Source of the DNA: Microbacteriaceae bacterium PS02070
GTDB lineage: Bacteria; Actinomycetota; Actinomycetes; Actinomycetales; Microbacteriaceae
Assembly (NCBI GenBank): GCA_029959865.1
Contig: JASCPE010000002.1
Location: forward strand, 496,001-560,000
Length of the DNA: 64,000 nt
Reading direction: 5' to 3'
Each line of letters starts with the position of its first letter. Position 1 is the stretch's first letter. This document shows positions 1 through 8,582 of this stretch, in pieces. The translations under genes and the position numbers were made by a program. The notes below the pieces were generated by a model. It was not told the origin of the DNA, did no database searches, and worked only from the letters and a program-made list of their open reading frames with translations.

Positions 1-788
1 ACGAGATCGACCGTGGGGAGAAGCTCGGCGTGTGGCACCCAGCCGTGAACCTCGACGTTCGCGGCAGTCGGCAGGGGGCCACCGAGCTCCACGCCGCCGG
101 TCGTTACGACGGCCTCCACTGCGAGCGACGAGAGCGCATCGATGATGCGTCGATAGACGGCGAGCATGCCCGGCCAGGTGGTGGAACTGAGTGCGACGAG
201 CACTCGAGAAGGAGTGCCCCGAGGCAGGGGTTCGGTCCCGGCCTCTGTCGTCCCGGTCCACTCATACCCGCGGAGCCGGGGGTCGTCCCGTCCGGGATCG
301 AGGTCACGGTCGGTGAGGAGAAGTCTTGCGGAGGCATGCTCCCAGAGCGAGCTCGGACGCAGGCCCACCGCGCCGAAGAATCGGCCGATCGCACCGCGGT
401 CAAAGGAATCGATCCAGAAGCTTCCGACGGTGTGGAAAAGTGCCACGACCGGCACGCCGCTTGCGATCGCGCCACGGAGCGGTGCGGGCAGCATGCAGTC
501 GACGACGACCACGTCTATGCGTCGTTCGCGAACGAGTGCAGCCGCTGCGGTGGAGGTCTCGGCGCTGATCATGAGGCGTCGCAGCGCGCCGAACTCGCGC
601 AGCCCCTGGCGATGACCCTCCGGTCTGATCGCGGTGGCGCGCTCGAACGGCACATGAGTCAACGAGGTGCGTCCCCCGCGCAGTCCTGCGATCTCGACGT
701 CGATCCCGCGGCGTGCGACCGCCTCGGCGACGGCGAGAGTCGGAGGAATGTTGCCACCGAGGTCGGCGGTCACAAAGAGCACCTTCAC
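1..788 (-). CDS. Glycosyltransferase, MGT/UGT (GT1) type, 3' end outside window
   Basis: Likely transfers a sugar from a nucleotide-sugar donor to a small acceptor. The reading frame on the minus strand opens with GTG and an N-terminal Rossmann start (VKVLFVTADLGGN), then runs open to the window edge, giving about 262 visible residues. A typical GT-B linker and the beginning of the C-terminal donor domain (VLVALSSTTWPG, then VEVHGWVPHAELLP) are present. GAGGAGG lies 5-6 nt upstream of the GTG and fixes the start. The C-terminal donor-binding signature lies beyond the window. Acceptor unknown. Family assignment is by motif pattern only. Confidence 0.8.
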   Translation of the reverse strand, partial: MKVLFVTADLGGNIPPTLAVAEAVARRGIDVEIAGLRGGRTSLTHVPFERATAIRPEGHRQGLREFGALRRLMISAETSTAAAALVRERRIDVVVVDCMLPAPLRGAIASGVPVVALFHTVGSFWIDSFDRGAIGRFFGAVGLRPSSLWEHASARLLLTDRDLDPGRDDPRLRGYEWTGTTEAGTEPLPRGTPSRVLVALSSTTWPGMLAVYRRIIDALSSLAVEAVVTTGGVELGGPLPTAANVEVHGWVPHAELLPTVDL

Positions 789-969
789 GGCGTCCTCCTC
801 ATCGGATTGTGGCGAGATGCCCTCGATCGCGCAGATCCGCGCCTTCAGTGTGGCAGGGAGGACCCGAAGCCGGCTACGCGCTCTCGTCCGGATTCGTGAT
901 CGGCACTGCCCGTCGTCCCGGAACGGAAAGTAGAGCTGCCATCCTGGCTGCGGCAGTGGGGGCTGGCGG

Positions 970-975
970 TAGCCT
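970..975 (+). promoter_or_regulatory. Leaderless-type -10 box (TAGCCT) of the DUF3817 gene
   Basis: TAGCCT ends 7 nt before the ATG at 983, which would put the transcription start at or next to the start codon. No Shine-Dalgarno sequence is visible. Confidence 0.55.
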
Positions 976-982
976 GGATCGT

Positions 983-1465
983 ATGCCCGAGCATGTATCC
1001 ACGGCGAGGGTGAGCCCCCGCACTCTCTTCCGGACGTTCGCTGTCGCCGAGATGTTCACATGGGCGGGCCTCATCACCGCGCTGATCCTGCGCGCGCTCG
1101 ACACGGTGAACATCGTGCCGATCGCGGGAGGCATCCACGGATTCGTCTTCCTCTGTTACGCGGCATCGACCGTCTTCGTGTGGATCAACCAGCGCTGGCG
1201 GCTCCCGGTGGGCATGACGGGGCTGCTGTCGGCCGTGATCCCATTCGCGACGCTCCCGTTCGAGCTGATCATTGACAGGAAGGGACTCCTCGCCGGCACG
1301 TGGCGCCTCGCCCCCGGGGGTGAGCAACCTCGCGGTGTTGTGGAGAAGCTGCAGGCCTGGGTCCTGCGCCGCCCCATTCTCGCCGCTGTCGTCCTGCTCA
1401 TTCTCGTGACGATCGTCTTCGTCACGCTCCTCTGGATTGGACCACCGATCCCGCGGGGCGAATGA
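983..1465 (+). CDS. DUF3817 family membrane protein
   Basis: Small integral membrane protein of 160 aa with about four hydrophobic segments: residues ~15-35, ~45-65, ~70-90 and a C-terminal one at ~130-153. The order and the conserved stretch from FRTFAVAEMFTW to GGIHGFVFLCY match DUF3817, a family of unknown function frequent in Actinobacteria. The ATG at 983 was chosen because a TAGCCT -10 box lies 7 nt upstream; the frame is open further upstream, but that part is low-complexity Arg/Ser text typical of antisense translation. No function can be assigned. Confidence 0.82.
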   Translation: MPEHVSTARVSPRTLFRTFAVAEMFTWAGLITALILRALDTVNIVPIAGGIHGFVFLCYAASTVFVWINQRWRLPVGMTGLLSAVIPFATLPFELIIDRKGLLAGTWRLAPGGEQPRGVVEKLQAWVLRRPILAAVVLLILVTIVFVTLLWIGPPIPRGE

Positions 1466-1551
1466 CCACCGTGCTGCATCTGGCGGGCTGACCCACCCTG
1501 CGTGAGTTCGTGAGCCAGCCGAATGCGGGCAAGCCCACTGCTGACGGCGAG

Positions 1552-1557
1552 TAGCGT
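1552..1557 (+). promoter_or_regulatory. Leaderless-type -10 box (TAGCGT) of the M20 peptidase gene
   Basis: TAGCGT is followed by 7 nt and then the ATG at 1565. Confidence 0.55.
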
Positions 1558-1564
1558 GGAGCGC

Positions 1565-2863
1565 ATGGCCGAAAGCACCGAGCTGCCCGAGGTCGCCCGC
1601 GTCGCGCGCGATCTCATCCGCATTGATACGACCAACTACGGCGAGGGCCGCGCCAAGGGCGAGCGGGAGGCCGCTGGGTATGTCGAGAGCTACCTGCGGA
1701 ACCTGGGTCTGAGTCCGGAGATCTACGAGCCGATCGACCGTCGCACCAACGTGTCCGCGCGTGTACGCGGGCGCAATCCCGAAAAGCCGGCGCTCATCCT
1801 GCACGGGCACCTCGATGTCGTGCCCGCGGTGGCGGAGGACTGGAGCGTCGATCCGTTCGAAGGAATCGTGAAGGACGGACTTCTCTGGGGGCGCGGCGCA
1901 GTCGACATGAAGGACATGGACGCCATGATCCTCACCTCCGTCGCGGACCTGCTTCGCGCCGGAGACGCGCCCGAGCGCGACATCATCGTCACGTTCTTCG
2001 CCGATGAGGAGAACGGCGGTGTGGAGGGGAGTGCGCTCGTCGTCCAGGACCGCCCCGAATGGTTCGAGGGAGCCACCGAAGCGATCAGCGAAGTCGGGGG
2101 CTACTCCATCCCGGTCGGCGGTCGGCGCGCGTACCTGCTGCAGGTCGGCGAGAAGGCGCTCATCTGGATTCGGCTGCGCGCCCGCGGCGTCGCCGGACAC
2201 GGATCGCGCCACGGCGGCACGAACGCCATCACGCGCCTTGCGACGGCGGTCGCGACACTCGGCGACCGCGAGTGGCCGATCGAGCTCACGCCCACCACGA
2301 CCCGGCTCGTGCACGACCTCGCGCAGCTGTGCTCCGCCGACCCGAGCGACCCCGACGCGGTCGCCGAGGCCGCGGGGCCGACCGCACCCTTCCTGCGGTC
2401 GACCTTCCGCACCACGAGCAACCCCACAGGGCTCACCGCTGGCTACAAGCACAACGTCATTCCGGACGCTGCGGGCGCCACGATCGACATCCGCACGTTG
2501 CCCGGCCACGAGGCGGACGTGCTCGCCGAGATCCGTGGCCTGGTGGGGGAGGACATCGAGGTGGAGGTCGTCCATCAGGACATCGGCCTGGAAACTCCGT
2601 TCTCCGGTTCGCTCGTGGACGCGATGGTGGGTAGCCTTGAGCGGCACGATCCGGGGGTTCCCGTCGTCCCCTACCTGCTGGGTGGGGGGACCGACAATAA
2701 GGCGCTCTCGACTCTGGGGATCACCGGCTACGGGTTCGCGCCGCTTCGGCTGCCGCGAGACCTCGACTTCACCGGCATGTTCCACGGTGTCGACGAACGC
2801 GTCCCCATCGATGCGCTCACGTTCGGTCAAGCGGTCTTGACCGACCTCATCCGTCACTACTGA
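1565..2863 (+). CDS. M20/M25/M40 family metallopeptidase (ArgE/DapE/ACY1-like)
   Basis: Predicted di-zinc cytosolic peptidase or amidohydrolase of 432 aa. Visible family motifs are HGHLDVVPA (first metal-binding His and Asp), WGRGAVDMKDM, FADEENGG (general-base Glu and metal ligand) and a C-terminal GGGTDNKALS. The middle section, with RARGVAGHGSRH, is the usual dimerisation domain. Substrate is not determined; the set of motifs fits dipeptidases and acylases as well as DapE, and there is no lysine-pathway neighbour. ATG at 1565 preferred over an upstream in-frame ATG (1523) because of the -10 box. uppP follows after 36 bp. Confidence 0.88.
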   Translation: MAESTELPEVARVARDLIRIDTTNYGEGRAKGEREAAGYVESYLRNLGLSPEIYEPIDRRTNVSARVRGRNPEKPALILHGHLDVVPAVAEDWSVDPFEGIVKDGLLWGRGAVDMKDMDAMILTSVADLLRAGDAPERDIIVTFFADEENGGVEGSALVVQDRPEWFEGATEAISEVGGYSIPVGGRRAYLLQVGEKALIWIRLRARGVAGHGSRHGGTNAITRLATAVATLGDREWPIELTPTTTRLVHDLAQLCSADPSDPDAVAEAAGPTAPFLRSTFRTTSNPTGLTAGYKHNVIPDAAGATIDIRTLPGHEADVLAEIRGLVGEDIEVEVVHQDIGLETPFSGSLVDAMVGSLERHDPGVPVVPYLLGGGTDNKALSTLGITGYGFAPLRLPRDLDFTGMFHGVDERVPIDALTFGQAVLTDLIRHY

Positions 2864-2899
2864 ACCGGCACCGCTCCGTAGCCGCACCGAAGGACTTCC

Positions 2900-3733
2900 A
2901 TGTCACTGATCGAGGCGATCATCCTCGGACTCGTCCAGGGTCTCACCGAGTTCCTGCCGATCTCGTCCAGCGCGCACCTGCGCATCGTCGGCGAAGTGCT
3001 CCCGTCGGCCACGGATCCGGGGGCGACGTTCACCGCGATCACCCAGATCGGTACGGAGATCGCGGTGCTGGTCTACTTCTGGAAGACCATCACCCGGGTG
3101 ATCGCGCGGTGGGCGCTGTCCCTCGGCGGCAAGGTACCGTCGAACGATCCGGACGTGCGGATGGGCTGGCTGATCATCATCGGCACGATCCCGATCGGCG
3201 CGCTCGGCTTCCTCTTGCAGGACGTCATCCGAGACACCTTCCGAAACCTCTGGCTCGTCGCGATCGTTCTGATCGTCTTCGGCATCCTTCTCGGCATTGC
3301 GGATCGGTACGGGCGTCGCACGCGTGAGCTCGATGACCTCACCTATCCCCACGGCCTCGGCCTCGGCTTCGCGCAGGCCCTTGCGCTGATCCCGGGAGTC
3401 TCACGCTCGGGCGCGACCACGACGGCGGGACTCGCGCTGGGCTACACACGCCCCGCGGCCGCCGAGTATGCCTTCCTCCTCGCCGTGCCTGCAGTCTTCG
3501 GAAGCGGCCTGTACGAGCTTCTTCAGGCCATCCGGGAGCCTGGCCAGGCGGTCTTCACGCTGGCCGAGACCGCCGTCGCGTCTGTCGTCGCGTTCGGCGT
3601 CGGCCTCGCAGTGATCGCGTACCTCATGCGGTACCTCAAGCGTGGCAGCTTCCTCCCCTTCGTCATCTACCGCATCCTGCTCGGCGCTGTCCTGCTCGTG
3701 CTGCTCGGCACCGGCACCATCGCCCCGATCTGA
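2900..3733 (+). CDS. uppP: Undecaprenyl-diphosphatase UppP (BacA)
   Basis: Dephosphorylates undecaprenyl pyrophosphate at the membrane, recycling the lipid carrier of peptidoglycan synthesis and giving bacitracin resistance. The 277-aa protein has the two hallmark motifs, [11 protein letters not shown] near residue 20 and [13 protein letters not shown] near residue 170, separated by multiple membrane segments. Length matches the family. It ends in the convergent gap with the PAC2 gene, which carries a palindromic repeat. Confidence 0.96.
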   Translation: MSLIEAIILGLVQGLTEFLPISSSAHLRIVGEVLPSATDPGATFTAITQIGTEIAVLVYFWKTITRVIARWALSLGGKVPSNDPDVRMGWLIIIGTIPIGALGFLLQDVIRDTFRNLWLVAIVLIVFGILLGIADRYGRRTRELDDLTYPHGLGLGFAQALALIPGVSRSGATTTAGLALGYTRPAAAEYAFLLAVPAVFGSGLYELLQAIREPGQAVFTLAETAVASVVAFGVGLAVIAYLMRYLKRGSFLPFVIYRILLGAVLLVLLGTGTIAPI

Positions 3734-3782
3734 CCCGCGTCCCGCGGCGCGCGCACGCTTCCCGCCGCGAGAGCGCGAGAGC

Positions 3783-3853
3783 GTGAGACTGCACGCCCGT
3801 GGCGACACAGCGTGCAAATGCTGCATTCTCGACACGGGCCAGCAGTCTTGCGG
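3783..3853. repeat. Palindromic intergenic repeat family A, copy 1
   Basis: 71-bp element between the convergent uppP and PAC2 genes. It aligns without gaps to copy 2 (36104-36174) and with one gap to copy 3 (48686-48755). The left arm is GTGAGACTGCACGCCC; the right arm has decayed (ACGGGCCAGCAGTCTTGC), so this is the most diverged copy. A shared GCTTCCC-rich flank precedes copies 1 and 2. It may act as a bidirectional terminator or a REP-type element. Confidence 0.75.
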
Positions 3854-3895
3854 TCTGGGTCGCCGGCCAGGGCAGGCGGTCGGGGGCGAGCGGAG

Positions 3896-4759
3896 TTAGC
3901 GGCGGCGGTCGCGACCGGGCTTGTCGGGGCCATCACCGCGCCGGCGGAGGTACTGCTCAAACTCCTGGGCGATCGCGTCGCCGGAGGCTTCGGGGGAGTC
4001 CCACGTGTCGCGTGCGGTCTCGAGGTGCCGGATGTACTCGGTCATCTCTTCGTCCTCCGCGGCGGCAGCGTCGATCGATGCCTCCCACGTGATGGCATCG
4101 GTGGGAAGCGACCCGCGCGGCACCTCGGCGCCGGTCAGTTCCTCGAGACGATTGAGGAGCGCGAGGCTCGCCTTGGGCGAAGGTGTGTGCCCGGCGACGT
4201 AGCTGGGGACGCTCGCCCACAGGGTCGCGGTGGGGATGCCGGCGGACTCGGCGGCGGCGCTGAGCACGCTGATGATGCCGACCGGCCCCTCGTACGTGGA
4301 GCGCTCCAGTTCGAGCTCTTGACGCATCCGCTCGTTCTCGCTGCCTGCGAAGACCGAGATCGGTCGGGTGTGCGGCACATCCGACATCATCGATCCGAGC
4401 GAGACGAGTCCCGTGATCCCGACGCTCAGTGCCGCGTCGACGAACTCCGCCGAAAAAGCCTGCCACGCCCGCGCCGGCTCTGCACCGCTGAGGATCCAGA
4501 GCTGCGTGTGACCCGGAGAGGCGTCCATCGGACGCCAGAGTGTGGCCTCGGGCCAGACCAGGCGTCGCTGACCTTCGCCGTCCAGGTGCACGTGCGGACG
4601 CGTGTACTGATAGTCGAAGTACAGCTCAGGATCGACCGAGAGCGCCCTCTCGTAGGAGCCCTGTGAGCGGATGAGCCCGGCAGCCGACGACGCGGCATCA
4701 CCGGCGTCGTTCCATCCGTCGAATGCGACGATGAGAATTCGGTCTCCGAGTGCGCTCAC
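3896..4759 (-). CDS. PAC2 family protein
   Basis: 287-aa cytosolic protein of the PAC2 (proteasome assembly chaperone 2-like) superfamily, which resembles purine nucleoside phosphorylase folds. The start GDRILIVAFDGWNDAGDAAS and the later SILSAAAESAGIP-like region are typical of actinobacterial members. GTG at 4759 was chosen because AAGGAGG lies just upstream; an upstream in-frame ATG (4852) would place the N-terminus across the HAD-gene promoter. The function of the bacterial members is not established. It is divergent from the HAD/trmI run. Confidence 0.85.
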   Translation of the reverse strand: MSALGDRILIVAFDGWNDAGDAASSAAGLIRSQGSYERALSVDPELYFDYQYTRPHVHLDGEGQRRLVWPEATLWRPMDASPGHTQLWILSGAEPARAWQAFSAEFVDAALSVGITGLVSLGSMMSDVPHTRPISVFAGSENERMRQELELERSTYEGPVGIISVLSAAAESAGIPTATLWASVPSYVAGHTPSPKASLALLNRLEELTGAEVPRGSLPTDAITWEASIDAAAAEDEEMTEYIRHLETARDTWDSPEASGDAIAQEFEQYLRRRGDGPDKPGRDRRR

Positions 4760-4829
4760 CCAGCCTCCTTCAGGTCGGTCCCTCCACGATACGCCGCTCG
4801 CGTCGTGCGTGGGGTGATTGCCCGGTCGG

Positions 4830-4835
4830 TAGCAT
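4830..4835 (+). promoter_or_regulatory. Leaderless-type -10 box (TAGCAT) of the HAD phosphatase gene
   Basis: TAGCAT is followed by 7 nt and a GTG at 4843. The overlapping in-frame ATG at 4834 lies inside the box, so GTG is the likelier start. Confidence 0.5.
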
Positions 4836-4842
4836 GGAGCGG

Positions 4843-5529
4843 GTGACTTCATCCCTTCCCGCCGCGGTCCTTTGGGACATGGACGGCACCATCGTCGATA
4901 CCGAGCCGTACTGGATGGCCTCCGAGGTCGAACTGGTCGAACGGTTCGGCGGCACGTGGACTCACGAGCAGGCTCTCGGCATGGTCGGTCTCGGCCTCCA
5001 CGACGCGGCGGTGATTCTCCAGGGTGCCGGTGTCGACCTCACGGCCGAACAGATCATCGAGTTCCTCACCGGCCGCGTGATGACCCTCCTGCGCGAACGC
5101 GGCAATCCCTTCCGTCCGGGCGCGCGAGAGCTCCTGCGGGAACTTCGTGAGAATGGCGTCAAGACCGCCCTTGTGACGATGTCCCTCCGCAAGATGACCG
5201 AGATCGTGATCGGTCAGATCCCGTTCGAGGCGTTCGATGTCGTGATCGCCGGCGACGACGCGACTCGGCCGAAGCCGCATCCCGACCCCTACCTGCAGGC
5301 CGCCGACGCGCTCGGTGTCGACATCGCCGAGACGGTCGCGATCGAGGACTCACCGAACGGGCTGAGGTCTGCCCTTGCATCCGGAGCGGTGACCGTCGGC
5401 GTGCCGCACATGGTGCCGCTCGATGGCCTCGGCGCGCACGCTGTCTGGTCGTCGCTCGACGGCGTCACAGCCTCCGACATCGCAACCCTCGCGCACGCGA
5501 ACCGGCCGGCGGGGAGCCCCGCCTCGTGA
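4843..5529 (+). CDS. HAD-superfamily hydrolase (beta-phosphoglucomutase/phosphatase-like)
   Basis: 228-aa HAD phosphatase with motif I WDMDGTIVDTEP (nucleophile and acid/base Asp), motif II VTMSLRK, Lys in RPKPHPDPYL and motif IV AIEDSPNGL. The helical C1 cap between residues ~20 and ~85 places it with the phosphoglycolate phosphatase/beta-phosphoglucomutase subgroup. Substrate unknown, probably a sugar phosphate or nucleotide. Its TGA overlaps the GTG of trmI by 4 nt, so the two are probably translationally coupled. Confidence 0.85.
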   Translation: MTSSLPAAVLWDMDGTIVDTEPYWMASEVELVERFGGTWTHEQALGMVGLGLHDAAVILQGAGVDLTAEQIIEFLTGRVMTLLRERGNPFRPGARELLRELRENGVKTALVTMSLRKMTEIVIGQIPFEAFDVVIAGDDATRPKPHPDPYLQAADALGVDIAETVAIEDSPNGLRSALASGAVTVGVPHMVPLDGLGAHAVWSSLDGVTASDIATLAHANRPAGSPAS

Positions 5530-6542
5530 GCGGGGACATGTCACCGCCGCGCCCGAGCGGGCCGTTCCGCTACGGGGACCGGGTGCAGCTGACAGGGCCG
5601 AAGGGCAAGATGCACACCATCACCCTGCGCGAAGGCGGGGAACTGCACACCCACCACGGAGTGCTCCGTCACGACCGCATCGTCGGGCTTCCCGACGGCT
5701 CTGTGGTCGCCAACAGCGGCGACCACGAGTACCTCGCCCTCCGGCCGCTTCTGCGTGACTTCGTCATGTCGATGCCGCGTGGGGCTGCGATCGTGTATCC
5801 GAAGGATGCGGCACAGATCCTCGCCTCGGCGGATATCTTCCCGGGTGCGGTGGTGGTCGAAGCCGGTGTCGGCTCCGGCGCCCTCTCACTCTGGCTCCTG
5901 CGCGCGATCGGGCAAGACGGGTCGCTCACGTCGTTCGAACGACGCGAGGAGTTCGCCGACGTCGCCGCCGCGAACGTGGCCACCTTCCTCGGGCACGCGC
6001 CGGACAACTGGCGCATCGTCGTCGGTGATCTCGCTCAGGAGCTCCCCGAAACCGTGGCGTCCGGAAGTGTGGATCGCATCGTCCTGGACATGCTTGCGCC
6101 GTGGGAGTGCATCGACGCGGCGGCCGAAGCGCTCACTCCCGGAGGAGTGGTGCTGTGTTACGTCGCGACGGCAACCCAGCTCAGTCGAGTGGCGGAGTAC
6201 CTTCGCGCAACCGACCAGTTCACGGAGCCCGAGGCCACGGAGACGATGGTGCGCGGGTGGCACGTCGAGGGCCTGGCCGTGCGCCCCGATCACCGCATGG
6301 TGGCCCACACAGGCTTCCTCATCACCGCACGCAGGCTCGCACCGGGCGCCGTGCCTCCGGATGTGCGACGGCGTGCGCTGAAGAAGCCGAGCTACTCGGA
6401 CGAGGATGTCGAACTGTGGACGCCGGGTGCGGTCGGGGACCGTCAGATCACCGACAAGAACCTGCGGAAGCGCGTCCGGGATGCGCAGCGCGCCGCCGAC
6501 GGGGCCCGACGCGCGTCCGGCGCTGCACCCTCTGAGTCGTAG
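5526..6542 (+). CDS. trmI: tRNA (adenine(58)-N(1))-methyltransferase TrmI
   Basis: SAM-dependent methyltransferase making m1A58 in the tRNA T-loop. The 338-aa protein starts with the small beta-barrel domain (FRYGDRVQLTGPKGKMHTITL), then has the SAM motif VEAGVGSGALSLWLL, the VLDMLAPWECI region and VVLCYVATATQL. It is longer than many homologues because of a charged C-terminal tail. Established context in M. tuberculosis places trmI beside the ARC/Mpa-Dop-Pup-proteasome cluster; here that cluster is absent downstream. Its TAG stop is also the first half of the next gene's -10 box. Confidence 0.93.
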   Translation: MSGDMSPPRPSGPFRYGDRVQLTGPKGKMHTITLREGGELHTHHGVLRHDRIVGLPDGSVVANSGDHEYLALRPLLRDFVMSMPRGAAIVYPKDAAQILASADIFPGAVVVEAGVGSGALSLWLLRAIGQDGSLTSFERREEFADVAAANVATFLGHAPDNWRIVVGDLAQELPETVASGSVDRIVLDMLAPWECIDAAAEALTPGGVVLCYVATATQLSRVAEYLRATDQFTEPEATETMVRGWHVEGLAVRPDHRMVAHTGFLITARRLAPGAVPPDVRRRALKKPSYSDEDVELWTPGAVGDRQITDKNLRKRVRDAQRAADGARRASGAAPSES

Positions 6543-6545
6543 ACT
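6540..6545 (+). promoter_or_regulatory. Leaderless-type -10 box (TAGACT) of the FKBP gene, overlapping the trmI stop codon
   Basis: TAGACT begins with the TAG stop of trmI (6540-6542). Six nt then separate it from the GTG start at 6552. Confidence 0.55.
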
Positions 6546-6551
6546 GTCCCG

Positions 6552-7517
6552 GTGCGTAGAATCCCCGCTTCCCTCGCCGCCGTCGGTCTGATCGCATTCG
6601 GGCTCGTTGGCTGCTCGTCCGCGACGAGCGCCGATTCCTGCACCCGGGAAGGTGGCGGTGAGGACATCACCGGCCTCATTGAGGTGTCCGACACCGGAGC
6701 CGTTGCGCAGACGGCGCCGATCTACGTGGATGAGCTGTCCTACGGCGACATCGTCGAGGGAGATGGTGAACCGATCACCACGGGCCAGCAGGTCGCGTCG
6801 TACGACGTGTCATTGTTCGATGGGGCGACCGGCCAGTCGCGGGGGACCACGGGTGCCCGCGGTGCCGAGAACGCTCCCGCCGAGTCGCTCGCAGGTTTCG
6901 TCACCGCCGTTCCGGCATTGCAAGAAGCGTTGGAGTGTGCGCGTGACGGCTCACAGGTCGTCGTCGCGGTCCCCGCCGACGACATTCCTGAGGAAGCGGC
7001 GACCAGCCTCCAGCTCACGGAAGGATCGAGCGCCGTCTTCGTGTTCGACTTCTACCGCGTGTATCCCGCGCGTGCCGATGGCGCTCCTCAGTTCAACGAT
7101 CGCCCCGGAATGCCGTCGGTCGTGCGGGACCCGGATGGTCGCCCCGGCGTCGTAATCCCCTCGTCCGACCCGCCAGCCGAGCTGGCCGTCGAGACTCTCC
7201 TCAAGGGCGACGGCGACGAGGTGGCAGAGGGCGACAGCGTGATCGTCAACTACACCGGCCTCACCTGGGCGGACAAGTCTGTGTTCGACTCGTCCTGGAC
7301 CTCGAGCCCCACGGTTCTCGACCTCGACTCGGTCGTTCCGGGCTTCCGCGACGCACTCATCGGCAAGACCGTGGGTTCCCAGGTGCTCGTCGTGATCCCG
7401 CCGGATCAGGGGTACAGCGACCAGGACCAGACCGGTATTCCGGCTGGCTCCACCCTCGTCTTTGTAGTCGACATCCTCGGCATCGACACCTCCGCGCCCG
7501 CCGTCACCACGCAGTAG
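6552..7517 (+). CDS. FKBP-type peptidyl-prolyl isomerase lipoprotein
   Basis: Extracytoplasmic folding catalyst of 321 aa. Residues 1-20 form a signal peptide ending in a lipobox (LVGCSS), so the mature protein should be lipid-anchored outside the membrane. A degenerate FKBP-like region at ~50-165 precedes the canonical C-terminal FKBP domain (~200-318), which shows EGDSVIVNYTGLTW, VFDSS, VVPGFRDALIGKTVGSQVLVVIPPDQGY and GSTLVFVVDILGI. It sits between trmI and pafB, a slot that in related genomes lies at the edge of the pupylation cluster. GTG start supported by the -10 box. Confidence 0.92.
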   Translation: MRRIPASLAAVGLIAFGLVGCSSATSADSCTREGGGEDITGLIEVSDTGAVAQTAPIYVDELSYGDIVEGDGEPITTGQQVASYDVSLFDGATGQSRGTTGARGAENAPAESLAGFVTAVPALQEALECARDGSQVVVAVPADDIPEEAATSLQLTEGSSAVFVFDFYRVYPARADGAPQFNDRPGMPSVVRDPDGRPGVVIPSSDPPAELAVETLLKGDGDEVAEGDSVIVNYTGLTWADKSVFDSSWTSSPTVLDLDSVVPGFRDALIGKTVGSQVLVVIPPDQGYSDQDQTGIPAGSTLVFVVDILGIDTSAPAVTTQ

Positions 7518-7577
7518 ATGACGCTGCTGGCCTGAGCGACGTGCCGCGCGGTGGGCCGGTCCGGGACAAGCCGACCG

Positions 7578-7583
7578 TAGGAT
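7578..7583 (+). promoter_or_regulatory. Leaderless-type -10 box (TAGGAT) of pafB
   Basis: TAGGAT is followed by 6 nt and the GTG start at 7590. Confidence 0.55.
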
Positions 7584-7589
7584 GGTCGC

Positions 7590-8582
7590 GTGGCCAAGGA
7601 CTCTGTCAAAAGCGCGCCCGAGGAGCGTCTCGTGAACCTCGTCGTCGCACTGATGGCGACCGAACAAGGCCTGACCAAAGAGACAATCCTCCAGTCCGTC
7701 TCCGGCTACCGGGAACAGGCCGAGTCCGGCGCGAAGAAGGATGCGCTGGAGAAGATGTTCGAGCGCGACAAGGAGAACCTGCGCGGACTCGGCGTGCCGA
7801 TCGAGACGATCGGTGACTACGCTGACCCGGACGATCTTCGCGAAGCGCGCTACCGGATCCCGACAACCGAGTATGCGCTCCCGGAAGACATCTCGTTCAC
7901 ACCCGCAGAGCTGGCGGTGCTGAACCTCGCCGGGGGAGTGTGGAGTGAAAGCTCGATGTCCCACTCCGCGCGCAGTGGCCTGCGGAAGATCCGTGCTCTC
8001 GGCATCGAGGTCGATGCGCCGATCGCGGGGTATTCGCCGCGGATCGACCTGCGCGAGCCTTCTTTCGCCGCGTTTCAGCGTGCGATGGAGCAGGGTCGCG
8101 TCGTCACCTTCGACTATCACAAGCCAGGGGAGCGTGTGCCGCTCCGGCGCCGCATCAGTCCGCTTGCGCTGGTCGAATTCGAAGGACGCTGGCATGTGTA
8201 CGGCGCAGATCACGATCAGGGCGCAGACCGCACCTTCCTGCTCTCCCGAGTGACCTCGAACGTTGAACTCACCCGCGTCTCGTTTGATCTGTCCTTGCGA
8301 GAGGGCGCCGGGGACCGGGCCCTGCGCGGCCTGCGCGAGGTTGCCGCCCGTCAACAGGCACTGATCGAGGTGGACCCGGGGACCGAGGCCGCTCTTCGCC
8401 TGACGCGGCGGGGCACTCGCGCGGAGCAGGGCCTGTTGGTCCCGTATGTCGACGCACACATCTTCGCGGACGAACTTGCGTCGTACGGTCCGGAGGTGCG
8501 GGTCGTCTCTCCCGAGTCGCTCCGCACCGAGGTCATCGCGCGGCTGCATCGCGTGCTTGAGATCCACGGAGAATCCGCGTGA
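7590..8582 (+). CDS. pafB: WYL-domain transcriptional regulator PafB
   Basis: One half of the PafBC activator, known in mycobacteria to induce DNA-repair genes by a LexA/RecA-independent route. The 330-aa protein has an N-terminal winged helix (residues ~1-100, with ERLVNLVVALMATEQGLTKE) and a central WYL domain (~145-230, including VVTFDYHKPGE and GRWHVYGADHDQGADRTFLLSRV) followed by the C-terminal extension. pafC overlaps by 4 nt (GTGA), so the pair is coupled. Confidence 0.92.
   Translation: MAKDSVKSAPEERLVNLVVALMATEQGLTKETILQSVSGYREQAESGAKKDALEKMFERDKENLRGLGVPIETIGDYADPDDLREARYRIPTTEYALPEDISFTPAELAVLNLAGGVWSESSMSHSARSGLRKIRALGIEVDAPIAGYSPRIDLREPSFAAFQRAMEQGRVVTFDYHKPGERVPLRRRISPLALVEFEGRWHVYGADHDQGADRTFLLSRVTSNVELTRVSFDLSLREGAGDRALRGLREVAARQQALIEVDPGTEAALRLTRRGTRAEQGLLVPYVDAHIFADELASYGPEVRVVSPESLRTEVIARLHRVLEIHGESA

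Noticed and set aside
30..899. 289-codon plus-strand open frame at the window start
   Set aside because: Antisense to the glycosyltransferase, whose GTG start, RBS and Rossmann motif are clear.
845..2887. 680-codon minus-strand open frame
   Set aside because: It is antisense to the M20 peptidase and DUF3817 genes, has Arg/Asp/Gly-rich low-complexity text, and no motif. High GC keeps such frames open.
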